From positions 9,268-73,267 of the forward strand of contig NZ_JBARWZ010000288.1 of NCBI RefSeq assembly GCF_049647105.1: 64,000 bases of DNA, in the 5' to 3' direction. The DNA is from Actinophytocola sp049647105. GTDB lineage: Bacteria > Actinomycetota > Actinomycetes > Mycobacteriales > Pseudonocardiaceae. The notes under the pieces are model-generated. The model worked only from the letters and a program-made list of their open reading frames with translations. It ran no database searches and was not told where the DNA came from. Below are positions 41,730 to 50,511 of the stretch, one piece after another. The position numbers were made by a program, and so were the translations under genes. The first letter of the stretch is position 1, and each line of letters opens with the position of its first letter.

Positions 41730-43196
41730 GTGAAGCTGTCCGACCTCACCCCGGAACAGTGGTACGGCCGGCTCACCGCTCGCGCCTCTCAACAGCGTGA
41801 GAACGCGATCACGTGGTGGAAGTACATCAACCTGCAGCAGGACCTGGTGTACGTCGCCCGGATCATCGCCGAGCAGGACGGCAGGTTCCCGCCGCTGCTG
41901 CTGCCGTGGGCCGAGCTGGTCATCGAGTCGGTCACCGAGCGGCTACGTCTGGAGAGCTTCCTTTCGGGTGAGCGCCCGGTCGACGAGTTGGTCAAGTCGT
42001 GGAACGACAACGACTTGGCGGTCGCGAGCGACGAGGCACACAAGGCCTCCAGTGTGTCCGGGCTGCACTTCCTGATGATCGGCCCGGAAGGGCCTGGTGG
42101 GTCGCCGATGGTGACCACCGAGTACTGCGACCAGGTCGCGGTCGAGCTGGACCCCAGGACCCGGCAGCCGCTGGTGGGGTTCAAGCAGTGGTCAGAAGAC
42201 TTCGGCGGCACCCCGGAGGATCACGCGGTCCTGTTCATCCCCGAGGTTCCTACCGTGACGGACCGCGGCCCTGGCCGTTGCCGGGTGTTCGAGCTCAACG
42301 ACAAGCGCGAGCTCGAGGAGTCCGAACCTCTCGGGGAGTGGTCGCGGGTCATCGCCGCTGATCTGTCGCTGCCGAGCGTGCCGTTCGTGCCGATGCTCAC
42401 CAACCCCGTCCGGGGTATGGGAGTGTCGGACCTCGTCCAGCTGAAACCGACGCTGGACGGCGCGAACCAGATTGCGACCAACATGATGGCCGCGGTCGAG
42501 CACCACGCGGTCGGCCGGAAGTGGATTGTCGGCGCCACCGAGGGCGACTTCGTCGACGAGAACGGGAAGCAGATCCCCCTGTGGAAAGTCGCGATGGGCG
42601 ACGTGTGGGGGATCCCGCACCCGAAGCAGGAGCAGCGCGGCGAGTCGACACCTGAGACGAAGGTCGGGCAGTTCGCGGCGTCGGATCTGAGGAACTTCCA
42701 CGAGTCGTTGAAGACCCTCGCGCAGGTCGCCGCATCCAAGTACGGCCTGCCCCCGCTGTACATGGGGTACTCGAGCGACAACCCGGCATCCGCAGAAGCC
42801 ATCCAGTTCTCTCTTGAGCGGTTGGTGCTGCGCGCCGAGAAACGGCAGCTTTGGTACGGCGGGGCGTGGGAACGCGCCGGCCGTATCCAGTGGGCGATCC
42901 TCGGGAACGACCCCGCGGAGATCTCCGGCATGGAGTCGAAGTGGCGCAACGCCGCGACCCCAACGATGGCCTCCAAGATGGACGCCGCGGTCAAGGCCGT
43001 CGGCGGGCCGGTCATCGACCAAGAGCAAGCCTGGAACGACATCGGCTACTCGGAAGCCACGAAGCAGGCCATGCGGGAGCGGATGTCACGGGTCGGCGCC
43101 CAAGCGGCGGCGAACCTCCGCGACATCGACCAAATCCCAGCCACCCTGCCGCCGCTGCCTGAGGTGAACGGTGTCGCTCCCGCGCTCCGTAGCTGA
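41730..43196 (+). CDS. Phage portal protein (SPP1 Gp6-like)
   Basis: 488 residues, GTG after GAGGGAGG. Portal signature regions: LPWAELVIESVTERLRLESF in the wing, PVRGMGVSDLVQLKPTLDGA, KYGLPPLYMGYSSDNPASAE and the C-terminal helical crown. Forms the dodecameric DNA entry vertex and binds terminase and connectors. Overlaps the MuF-like gene by 26 bp. Confidence 0.94.
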   Translation: MKLSDLTPEQWYGRLTARASQQRENAITWWKYINLQQDLVYVARIIAEQDGRFPPLLLPWAELVIESVTERLRLESFLSGERPVDELVKSWNDNDLAVASDEAHKASSVSGLHFLMIGPEGPGGSPMVTTEYCDQVAVELDPRTRQPLVGFKQWSEDFGGTPEDHAVLFIPEVPTVTDRGPGRCRVFELNDKRELEESEPLGEWSRVIAADLSLPSVPFVPMLTNPVRGMGVSDLVQLKPTLDGANQIATNMMAAVEHHAVGRKWIVGATEGDFVDENGKQIPLWKVAMGDVWGIPHPKQEQRGESTPETKVGQFAASDLRNFHESLKTLAQVAASKYGLPPLYMGYSSDNPASAEAIQFSLERLVLRAEKRQLWYGGAWERAGRIQWAILGNDPAEISGMESKWRNAATPTMASKMDAAVKAVGGPVIDQEQAWNDIGYSEATKQAMRERMSRVGAQAAANLRDIDQIPATLPPLPEVNGVAPALRS

Positions 43197-44106
43197 CGTC
43201 GGCCGCCACTACGCCACCCTGCAAGCGCAGATCGTCGAGGAGGCGCTGGCGCTGCTCGCCCCGACCATCCGCAAGGGCAAAGCCTCGCCGGAGGTGTGGC
43301 GGGACTCGATCCAGACGGTCGGGAACCGGCTGCTGCTGCTGCAAGTCCTGGCAGCCTCGTACGCGGACGCCTACCTCAACGACATCCTCGAGGCACAGAA
43401 CGCTGACGGCGGATCCGAAGGACGGGTGAACCCGCAGGCGTTCGCCGACCTGACCGACGGCGGCGGGTCGTGGCTCCAAGCCCTGGTGTACGCACCGAAC
43501 TCGGTACGCCCCCCCAGCGGTGCGGACTGGTCCCGGTTCGGGTTCGTCGCGAACTCGATCGTGAAGACCGGGCTCGGCGACACAGCGCGCGCCGCAGTCC
43601 AGTCAGGGATGCAGGCCCGCCCGTCGGTGACCGGCTACGTGCGGATGCTGCGCGGCACCTCGTGTGCCCGCTGCGCCATCCTCGCCGGCCGCCACTACAA
43701 GTCGGCGGTCGCGTTCAACCGGCACAAGCGGTGCGACTGCATCCATGTCCCGGCCGCCGAGGACGTGGACGACGACTGGACCACCGACCCCGACACCTAC
43801 TTTCGGTCACTGTCCCGCGAGGAACAGGACCGCCTGTTTACGAAGACCGGCGCCGAGACGATCCGCATGGGCGGCGACATGGCGCAGGTCGTGAACGCCC
43901 GCCAAGGCATCACCACCGCGCAGGCGTTCGGCCAGGACGTGCAGGCCACCACGGTCGGCACCACCCGCCGCGGCCTCGCCGGGCAACGCCTGCAAGGCCG
44001 GATACCCCGGCTGTTGCCGGACGAAATCTTCCTCCAAGCCGAACGGCTTGGCTGGGATCGCGCCGAGACGCTGCGACAGCTTCGGCGCTTCGCATACGTG
44101 CTCTGA
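43171..44106 (+). CDS. MuF-like minor head protein
   Basis: 311 residues, GTG start. Mostly helical, with the conserved cluster GTSCARCAILAGRHYK and HKRCDCIHVP typical of actinophage VG15/MuF-like minor capsid proteins. Likely enters the head with the portal and may be ejected with DNA. No C-terminal toxin domain is attached. Confidence 0.85.
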   Translation: MSLPRSVADVGRHYATLQAQIVEEALALLAPTIRKGKASPEVWRDSIQTVGNRLLLLQVLAASYADAYLNDILEAQNADGGSEGRVNPQAFADLTDGGGSWLQALVYAPNSVRPPSGADWSRFGFVANSIVKTGLGDTARAAVQSGMQARPSVTGYVRMLRGTSCARCAILAGRHYKSAVAFNRHKRCDCIHVPAAEDVDDDWTTDPDTYFRSLSREEQDRLFTKTGAETIRMGGDMAQVVNARQGITTAQAFGQDVQATTVGTTRRGLAGQRLQGRIPRLLPDEIFLQAERLGWDRAETLRQLRRFAYVL

Positions 44107-44146
44107 CCCGCGATGGGCCAGGCCGGAATCCTTGGAGGACCGCGCG

Positions 44147-44770
44147 ATGCGGCGAACCATCCTGCCCACCCACCCGTTCCTCCGTCACCCCCACACCGGT
44201 GCGCCTCTCCAGGCCGTCGGCGTGGTCAACGGCAAACCGGTCTGGCCGATCCTCGGTGGATCGGAGCCGGGCGGGGAACCAACGCCTCCAGCACCTGTCC
44301 CCACCCCGCCGCCGGCGCCCGCGCCGACACCGCCGAACGAACCCCTCGGGGAACCCGGCAAGGCGGCGCTCGAGGCCGAGCGGAAAGCCCGCAAGGAAGC
44401 CGAGAAGGCCGCGAAGGACTTCGAGGCTCGCCTGAAGGCCATCGAGGACAAGGACAAGTCCGAGCTGGAGAAGGCGACTGCCCGACTCGCAGAACTCGAA
44501 CAGAACTACGGCACGGAGCGCGCGACGCGCCTGCGGCTGGAGATCGCCTCCGAGTTCGAGATCGGCAAGGACGACCTCGTGTTGCTCACCGCAACCGACG
44601 AGGACGGCCTGCGCGCACAGGCGGAACGGGTCAAGGCGAGGAACGACGCCGCAGCGGGCCGCCCACCGGCGCCGCTTCCCGGGCAGGGAACACCACCCGC
44701 CGCGCCCAAGACGGGCTCGGTCAGCGCTGGCGCCGACGAATACCGGCGCAAGAACCAGAAAGCTACGTAA
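44147..44770 (+). CDS. Scaffolding protein
   Basis: 207 residues behind TTGGAGG. A Pro-rich stretch (~45-75) is followed by a long charged coiled coil (EAERKARKEAEKAAKDFEAR to ELEKATARLAELEQNYG) and a disordered tail with a basic end. Directs capsid assembly; position before the decoration and capsid genes is standard. Confidence 0.88.
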   Translation: MRRTILPTHPFLRHPHTGAPLQAVGVVNGKPVWPILGGSEPGGEPTPPAPVPTPPPAPAPTPPNEPLGEPGKAALEAERKARKEAEKAAKDFEARLKAIEDKDKSELEKATARLAELEQNYGTERATRLRLEIASEFEIGKDDLVLLTATDEDGLRAQAERVKARNDAAAGRPPAPLPGQGTPPAAPKTGSVSAGADEYRRKNQKAT

Positions 44771-44791
44771 GCCCTGAAAGGGGACAACCTG

Positions 44792-45511
44792 ATGGAACTC
44801 ACGCTGAGGACCGAGACCTGGGGTACGGACGACAAGTCCTGGCTGGGTTCCCGTCACGGCATCGGAGAGTGCCCGAGCGTCACGCTCGACATCTCCACCT
44901 TCACCCAGGCGGTGCACTACCCGGACGGCTACTTCAAGTCCGGTATCGCGCTGGGGAAGATCACTGCCACCGGCAAGTACGGCCCGTACGCGAGCCAGAC
45001 CAACGAGGTGCAGTCCGTCACCGTGACGGGCACCCCAACCGGTGGCACGTTCACCCTGACCTGGTCCGGGCAGACCACCGCGGCGATTCCCTACAACGCG
45101 ACCGCCGCTCAGGTGCTGGCCGCGCTGCAGGCGCTGTCGAACATCGGTGACAACGACGTCGCGGTCACCGGCGGCCCCGCCCCCGGCTCGGCGTTCGCCG
45201 TCACGTTCAAGGGCGTGCTCGGCGGCACCGACGTCGCCGCCATGACGGCGTCCGGCGCCGGGCTCACCGGCGGTTCCTCGCCCAACGTCACCATCGGCAC
45301 CACCACCGCCGGCGGCGCGAACCCTGCGGCGTCGGACGGCACGCAGACCCTCGCCGGGTTCCTGTACGCCCCGGTTCCGTACCCGGCGTCGGGTGACGTC
45401 GACGTGGTCGGCGCCATGCTCGACCACGGCAAGGTCGTCAACGCCAAACTGCCCGTGCCCGTCGACGCCGCCGGTCAGACGGACGTCGCCGGCCGGATCA
45501 TCTTCTACTAG
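44792..45511 (+). CDS. Head decoration protein with inserted Ig-like domain
   Basis: 239 residues. Residues 1-72 and ~177-239 form a gpD-like decoration protein (YPDGYFKSGIALGKITATGK; ASGDVDVVGAMLDHGKVV). Residues ~73-170 are an inserted Thr/Gly-rich domain (TVTGTPTGGTFTLTWSGQTT, IPYNATAAQVLAALQAL), a module found in many actinophage virion proteins. It stabilises the expanded capsid; the insert would be surface displayed. Confidence 0.86.
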   Translation: MELTLRTETWGTDDKSWLGSRHGIGECPSVTLDISTFTQAVHYPDGYFKSGIALGKITATGKYGPYASQTNEVQSVTVTGTPTGGTFTLTWSGQTTAAIPYNATAAQVLAALQALSNIGDNDVAVTGGPAPGSAFAVTFKGVLGGTDVAAMTASGAGLTGGSSPNVTIGTTTAGGANPAASDGTQTLAGFLYAPVPYPASGDVDVVGAMLDHGKVVNAKLPVPVDAAGQTDVAGRIIFY

Positions 45512-45527
45512 GAGGGAGTGACAAACC

Positions 45528-46547
45528 ATGGAAATCTACGACGAGTTCATCACTCCCGCCGAGCTGACCGGCTACTCGCGGGCGGCGCTGGACGACCGCC
45601 CGGAGAACCAGTTCCTGCTCGACCGGTGGTTCCCGTACAACGGGGTCAACGACCTCTCGTACCGGTTCACCCGCGGCGGCGGAGACCAGCTTCTCGAGGC
45701 GGCGGACTTCCGCGCATTCGACGCCGAGCCGTCGTTCGGCCGTCGGGCCGGGCTGGCACGCGTCGAGGGCTCGCTGCCCCCGATCGCCCGCCAGTACGAG
45801 CTGGACGAGTTCCAGAACCTCACCGCGCGCCGGGCGAACTCGGAAGAGTTCCGGGCACTGTTCCAGCGGGATGGTGAGCGGATCGCTCGCGAGATCGACA
45901 TCCGGATGGAGTTCGCGCGCGCGGAAGCGCTCGTTTCCGGGACCGTCACTCTGAACGAGCGGGGCGTGATGGCGTCCGTCGACTTCGGTCGGTCCGCCTC
46001 CCACGTCGTCGCGCCGACCACCCTGTGGTCGGATCACACGAACTCGACGCCGATCACCGACCTGCAGACGTGGCGGGATGTTCTCGTCGCTGACGGTCAG
46101 GGCGCTGGCGCGATCGTCATGTCCACCACCGCGGTGAACCACCTCCTGCGCAACAAGGAGGTGCAGGGCCAGGTGTACCCGCTGGCGGCGACCGCGCCGA
46201 TGGTGACCCGGACCCAGCTGAACCAGGTCCTCGCGGACTTCGGTCTGCCGGAGATCATCGTGTGGGACGCGACCGCCCGCCGGAACGGTGTTCGGCAGCG
46301 GTTCATCCCCGCCGACAAGGTGCTGATGCTGCCCGCATCCGGGACCGCGCTCGGCGCCACCGTGTACGGCACGACGCTCGAGGCTCAGATCGGCGGTTAC
46401 GGCGTCAGCGGCGCCGACCTGCCGGGCCTGGTGGTCGCGGCGTTCATCCAGCGTGAGACCCCGGTTCGGGTGCTGACCATCGGGTCGGCGATCGCCCTGC
46501 CGGTTCTCGCGAGCCCGGATGACACGCTCGTCGCCGATGTCTACTGA
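45528..46547 (+). CDS. Major capsid protein (lambda gpE family)
   Basis: 339 residues. HK97 fold of the E type: N-terminal arm, AREIDIRMEFARAEALVSGT spine helix, LNERGVMASVDFGR, VLADFGLPEIIVWDATARRN and FIPADKVLMLPASG. No delta domain, consistent with the separate scaffold. Strong GGAGGGAG site, as expected for the most abundant virion protein. Confidence 0.93.
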   Translation: MEIYDEFITPAELTGYSRAALDDRPENQFLLDRWFPYNGVNDLSYRFTRGGGDQLLEAADFRAFDAEPSFGRRAGLARVEGSLPPIARQYELDEFQNLTARRANSEEFRALFQRDGERIAREIDIRMEFARAEALVSGTVTLNERGVMASVDFGRSASHVVAPTTLWSDHTNSTPITDLQTWRDVLVADGQGAGAIVMSTTAVNHLLRNKEVQGQVYPLAATAPMVTRTQLNQVLADFGLPEIIVWDATARRNGVRQRFIPADKVLMLPASGTALGATVYGTTLEAQIGGYGVSGADLPGLVVAAFIQRETPVRVLTIGSAIALPVLASPDDTLVADVY

Positions 46548-46558
46548 GGAGGCTGACG

Positions 46559-46852
46559 ATGGCGAAGCTGAACACGAACGTGAACGTCGACGGCGTCTGG
46601 TACGGCCCGGACAGCGATGTGCCTGATGCTGTGGCGGCGCGGATCTCGAACCCGAAAGTGTGGGACGGGGCTCCGCCGGCCACGCCGGAGCCGACGAAGC
46701 AGGGCAGCGACGAGGTGAAGGAGCCGCCGCGTGGCGGCCCCGGATCCTCAGCGGACGCCTGGCGGACCTTCATGGTCGCGCAGAACTTCGAGGTCCCCGA
46801 CAACGCGACTGCGAAGGACATGCAGGCCGCGTGGGACAGCCGGGAGAAGTGA
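46559..46852 (+). CDS. Small head protein
   Basis: 97 residues. N-terminal beta segment (MAKLNTNVNVDGVWYGPDSD), disordered middle, C-terminal SAP-like/helical end (FEVPDNATAKDMQAAWDSRE). Common after capsid genes; possibly head-completion. Confidence 0.7.
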   Translation: MAKLNTNVNVDGVWYGPDSDVPDAVAARISNPKVWDGAPPATPEPTKQGSDEVKEPPRGGPGSSADAWRTFMVAQNFEVPDNATAKDMQAAWDSREK

Positions 46853-46855
46853 GCA

Positions 46856-47236
46856 GTGGCCACGCCGTTCGCGACCACGACCGACGTGGCCACTCTCCTC
46901 AAGGTCACGTTCGACTCCGCTGAGGAACTGCAGTGCGAGATGGTGCTGGCCGCGCTGAGCGCCGCGCTGCGTTCCACACTGCCCGACTTGGACACCTGGA
47001 TCGCGAACGGCGGCACTGACCCGGTGTTGGCGAAGTTCGCGGTCTGCGACCTCGCCAAGGGCTACATCCAGGTCGTCCGGACCGGCAACATCAAGTCCGA
47101 GGCACATCCCGAATACCAGGTGGTGTTCCAGGACGTACCCAAGGGCGGCGTAGACGTCTCCGACTGGATCGACCTGCTGACCCCTGCATCCAACCGGAGC
47201 GCCCGAGGTAAGGCGTTCTCCATCCACCCGGGGTGA
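46856..47236 (+). CDS. Head-tail connector (gp15/HK97 gp6-like)
   Basis: 126 residues, GTG start. Helical adaptor fold (FATTTDVATLLKVTFDSAEE, EMVLAALSAALRSTLPDLDT, ICDLAKGY-like VCDLAKGYIQVV). Docks under the portal. Confidence 0.82.
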   Translation: MATPFATTTDVATLLKVTFDSAEELQCEMVLAALSAALRSTLPDLDTWIANGGTDPVLAKFAVCDLAKGYIQVVRTGNIKSEAHPEYQVVFQDVPKGGVDVSDWIDLLTPASNRSARGKAFSIHPG

Positions 47237-47243
47237 ACACAAC

Positions 47244-47537
47244 ATGACCGAAGCTGACCTGCCGAACACGATCGTCGTCGTCGACGCGGACGGCCTCCGC
47301 CACTGGTCGTCCCGAACCTCACAGTTCGTCGTCGACGGCCTCGCCGACGGAACGCTGACGGAGGTGGACGATGCCCCAGTACCCGCACCGGGTGAAGATC
47401 ACGACACCGGGACCGCAGACGGATCCGCCGACGGTGGATCCGGAGACGGGGAACGAAGTGCTTCCGCCGCCGGTGACGAGGTCGGGGATGGCGTGGATGG
47501 CGCAACGACCGACCGGGGTGCTCGCCGCCGCCGCTGA
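47244..47537 (+). CDS. Hypothetical overlapping head protein
   Basis: 97 residues. Residues 1-42 (NTIVVVDADGLRHWSSRTSQ) look like small head-tail proteins; the remaining ~55 residues overlap the next gene in another frame and are Gly/Asp/Ser-rich. Either a true overlap or a shorter product. Confidence 0.55.
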   Translation: MTEADLPNTIVVVDADGLRHWSSRTSQFVVDGLADGTLTEVDDAPVPAPGEDHDTGTADGSADGGSGDGERSASAAGDEVGDGVDGATTDRGARRRR

Positions 47538-47763
47538 ACTCAACGCCGGCCAGAACACCACCATCTCCCTCGCAACCATCCTCGTCCCCATTGGCACGGT
47601 CCTCACGAAAGACTCCACTGTGGAGGACGTGGACGGTGTTGTTGGCGGGGAGCCGGGCGCGAAGTACGTCGTCGAAGGCAAACCGGCGGACCGCTACTCG
47701 GGGGCCCGCCACCAGAAAGTGTTTCGTGCCGCGGCCCTGCGGCTCATCTCAGACCTGCAGTAG
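47371..47763 (+). CDS. Head-closure / connector protein
   Basis: 130 residues from ATG behind GGAGG. MPQYPHRVKITTPGPQTDPP is the usual start of head-stopper proteins (SPP1 gp16-like), and the C-terminal GAKYVVEGKPADRYSGARHQ supports it. Seals the packaged head. Confidence 0.8.
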   Translation: MPQYPHRVKITTPGPQTDPPTVDPETGNEVLPPPVTRSGMAWMAQRPTGVLAAAAELNAGQNTTISLATILVPIGTVLTKDSTVEDVDGVVGGEPGAKYVVEGKPADRYSGARHQKVFRAAALRLISDLQ

Positions 47764-47772
47764 GAGCCTGCC

Positions 47773-48102
47773 ATGCCCGCAACCGCGGTCACCGTCACCA
47801 ACCTCGACCACAAGACCGCCATCGTGAAGCCGACACCGGTGGCCTGTGACAACGTCAACGGCAATCGGGCGATCAACGGCGGCACCCTCATCCTCGAGCT
47901 CACGTCGTCGGCTGGCGGCACCGTGACGGTGTCGTTCCCGGCGTCCGTGGCGGTCGACGGGCAGGCGCCGGCGTCGATTGTGTACACGCTGACCGGTGCG
48001 CAGACGAAGGTGGTCGGCGGATTTCCCGTCGCCTACTACGGTTCCGAGGTGACGTTCACCGCGTCCGCGTCGACGATCACCGTCATCGCTTACCAGGTGT
48101 AG
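47773..48102 (+). CDS. Beta-rich virion-associated protein
   Basis: 109 residues, all beta (GGTLILELTSSAGGTVTVSF, FPVAYYGSEVTFTASASTIT). Found among connector genes of actinophages; decoration or neck protein likely. Confidence 0.68.
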   Translation: MPATAVTVTNLDHKTAIVKPTPVACDNVNGNRAINGGTLILELTSSAGGTVTVSFPASVAVDGQAPASIVYTLTGAQTKVVGGFPVAYYGSEVTFTASASTITVIAYQV

Positions 48103-48104
48103 CC

Positions 48105-48416
48105 GTGGCCAGCATCCGGGTCACGGTGTTCGCCGACGAGGCTGTGCGGCTCGCACGGGAAGCATCAGTGAACGAACGTGCGGAGATAGCCAGGCAGGCC
48201 GCGGACGACGCCCGCGCGACAGCCCGGGTCGAAACCGGCGAGTTCAAGTCGGGGATCGGTGTCGTTGTTGACGGGACGCTGGTGCGGATCGTCAACGACG
48301 ACCCGGAGGCTGGGTTCAAGGAGTACGGCACCTCCGACACGGCGCCGCAAGCCACGATGACGAACGCGGCCCGCCGCTACGGGAAGTACTCCGGGGTGCA
48401 GCCGAAGGGACGGTGA
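48105..48416 (+). CDS. HK97 gp10-like neck protein
   Basis: 103 residues, GTG start. ARQAADDARATARVETGEFK and GTLVRIVNDDPEAGFKEYGT are the gp10 family pattern; ends with basic KYSGVQPKGR. Participates in head-tail joining. Confidence 0.82.
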   Translation: MASIRVTVFADEAVRLAREASVNERAEIARQAADDARATARVETGEFKSGIGVVVDGTLVRIVNDDPEAGFKEYGTSDTAPQATMTNAARRYGKYSGVQPKGR

Positions 48417-48418
48417 CC

Positions 48419-48862
48419 ATGTCCCAACCCGGCCCGATCCCGTGGGTGCCCGGCGCGATCCGGCAACTGCTGATCGCAGACGCCCCGTTCATGGCCGAAT
48501 GCGGCAACCGGCTGAGCTCCCGCTTGCCGTCCACGGTGACGTTCTGCGCGCGGATCCGGCTCGCCGGCAACAACTCCATCTCCGGCGACGGGGTGGCGTG
48601 GTCACCTCTCGTTCAGGTCGAAGGCTGGTGTGCACCCGGCGTCGCCGCTGTGTCAGACCCCGAGGTGAAGGCGTGGGACATCGCCTCCCGCGCAGCCGCG
48701 GTGGTCGGGCGGGCCCGCAACATCACCTACCAGAACATGGCCTACTCCGCACGGCTCGTCGAGGGGCCGCTGTCGGATGTGGACACCTCGCGTGGCGAGT
48801 CCACGCCCCTGTACTGGTCACTGGTGCGGGTCGAGTTGAAGGCCCACGTCACCGCCACCTAA
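48419..48862 (+). CDS. Tail terminator protein
   Basis: 147 residues; ATG 48419 follows GAAGGGA at good distance, GTG 48413 is the alternative. DAPFMAECGNRLSSRLPSTV and WSPLVQVEGWCAPG, then YWSLVRVELKAHV, fit gpU/HK97 gp12-like tail-terminator proteins that stop tube growth and bind the neck. Confidence 0.78.
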   Translation: MSQPGPIPWVPGAIRQLLIADAPFMAECGNRLSSRLPSTVTFCARIRLAGNNSISGDGVAWSPLVQVEGWCAPGVAAVSDPEVKAWDIASRAAAVVGRARNITYQNMAYSARLVEGPLSDVDTSRGESTPLYWSLVRVELKAHVTAT

Positions 48863-48865
48863 GTC

Positions 48866-48902
48866 GTTCCGCCCGCTGGCTGCCCTGCCTGGCGGGCGGA
48901 AC
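48866..48902 (+). terminator. Internal late-operon hairpin
   Basis: GTTCCGCCCGC, 15-nt loop, GCGGGCGGAAC: perfect 11-bp stem between tail-terminator and tail-tube genes. No U-run; may act as attenuator or stabilise the 3' end of head transcripts. Confidence 0.6.
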
Positions 48903-48984
48903 ACCTCCACCCAAAGTCAGGGCATGAGCAGGGCGCTCACACCCATCGCCCCGCAACGCGCGGGCCCAGCAGCAGGAGGCTGCA

Positions 48985-49548
48985 TTGTCTACCTACGCCG
49001 ACTCCTCCAAGGCCCGCCTCTGGCTCGACGGCGACGGGTTCCGCGGCACCGTCAACGCGTCGCCACCCGCCGACGTGTTCGCCACCTCCATCGCCGGGAT
49101 GGATGCCTTTGGTGGCATCAAGGCCGGATTCACGATCACCCCGAACCAGGACGTCACCGACCTCGACGTCTGGAACAACGAGTCGGGCGCCGCCTACTAC
49201 ACGTCGAAGAAGCCGCCCACGTACGGCATCAAGTTCCGGCCGGTCGACTACTCGAAGGCCACCACGCTGACGCTGCTGCGCGGCGGATCGATCGCCGAGA
49301 CCGGTGTCGGCTCCGGGATCTTCGAGTGGATCGAAGGTGACGACGAGGAGTTCTCGCTCCTCATCCGTGTCGTGAACGGCGCGAAGAAGAAGGCCTACTA
49401 CATCGCCCGCTGCACGTTGGCCACCATCCCTGAAGAGGTCATGAACGACGAAGACCTCGAGGGCTGGGACATGGAGTTCAAGCCGCTGGCCCCGTCCGGT
49501 GGCGTCAAGGCGATCCGTCGCTACACCACCGAGAACCCGCTCGCCTGA
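48985..49548 (+). CDS. Major tail tube protein
   Basis: 187 residues starting at TTG 48985 behind a strong AGGAGG; unusual for an abundant protein. FRGTVNASPPADVFATSIAG, FTITPNQDVTDLDVWNNESG and the closing IRRYTTENPLA mark an actinophage tail tube. Forms the non-contractile tube. Confidence 0.88.
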   Translation: MSTYADSSKARLWLDGDGFRGTVNASPPADVFATSIAGMDAFGGIKAGFTITPNQDVTDLDVWNNESGAAYYTSKKPPTYGIKFRPVDYSKATTLTLLRGGSIAETGVGSGIFEWIEGDDEEFSLLIRVVNGAKKKAYYIARCTLATIPEEVMNDEDLEGWDMEFKPLAPSGGVKAIRRYTTENPLA

Positions 49549-49563
49549 TCCGGAGGAAACACC

Positions 49564-50025
49564 ATGCAGGGCACCCCCAACGACCGCGTGCTGGACCTGA
49601 ACCTGCTGCTAGCAGCACGTCGCCTCGACCCGATTGAGGTCAAGCTCGGCGACAGCACGTACATGGTCAACACCGACCTCACCGGTACCGAAGTGCAGAC
49701 GTTCCTGACGCTGATGCAGAAGGGCCACGACGCATCCGCGTTCACCCTCCTCGTCGGCTCCCGGGAAGACCGGCAGCGCGTTGTCGCGGCCATCACCCGC
49801 GCCACCAAAGCGAATCTGAAGAACCCACCGAAGCCTCCCGTCTCAGAGCAGGCGGAGGTGCTCAACGCGTACGTCGACGCGCTGCCCCGCATGCACCAGG
49901 CGCTCGTGTCCGGAGCGATCATGCGAGCGTCGAAAGCGCTCGCCGAGTTCGCGAAGACCGACGACGAGATCTACGAGGCGTACGGATACGGCTCGGAGCC
50001 GGTGGGGGAATCCACGGCGTCCTGA
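49564..50025 (+). CDS. Tail assembly chaperone (G-type)
   Basis: 153 residues. N-terminal DLNLLLAARRLDPIEVKLGD, helical remainder. Binds the tape measure during tail assembly. The last codons contain the run GTGGGGGAA (50002-50010), where ribosomes can slip back one base into the downstream frame. Confidence 0.88.
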   Translation: MQGTPNDRVLDLNLLLAARRLDPIEVKLGDSTYMVNTDLTGTEVQTFLTLMQKGHDASAFTLLVGSREDRQRVVAAITRATKANLKNPPKPPVSEQAEVLNAYVDALPRMHQALVSGAIMRASKALAEFAKTDDEIYEAYGYGSEPVGESTAS

Positions 50026-50492
50026 CCGAGGTTCTCGGACCCCGGTGGGGCGCCGCTTCCGCCGACTTCAAACGCTTCTACGGCACCGACCTCGCGCACG
50101 CCCTCGACACCTGGCCTGCCGTCGAGGTGGTGTCGAAGATCCACCAACTCCCACCCCACTCACAGCTCGCCCGCGCCGAGCTCGGGGACATGGCCGACTG
50201 GGGGGACCTCGCCGAGAACGTGGCCCGCCTGGTCGACCGGATCGACTTCTACGTCACCCATCAGTACGCGCAGTGGACCGCTGACCCGGATGAGGTTGCA
50301 GCAGCCCGGCGCAGCCGCCAGAAGCCGCCGCCGTTCCCGCTGATCCGGCCGGTTGCCGCTCGTCCGCCATCGCTACACGAACGTCTCAACGAATCGTATG
50401 CGGCGCAGGCCTCCGAGTACACGGTGAACCCGCTGGCTCCGCGAATGGTCTCCGACGACGAGTTTGACGCATTCATCGACCAGTTCCTGTGA
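49564..50492 (+). CDS. Tail assembly chaperone GT, -1 frameshift product
   Basis: Slip on GGG (50005-50007) to GGG (50004-50006) continues as GGA at 50007, giving 148 + 161 = 309 residues. The -1 frame is open from the slip (LTEVLGPRWGAASADFKRFY, ALDTWPAVEVVSKIHQLPPH) to TGA 50490-50492 and lacks a good start of its own until GTG 50127. Arrangement before the tape-measure gene is universal in siphoviruses. Confidence 0.85.
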
Positions 50493-50511
50493 CTAACCGC
50501 TGGGGGTGACC

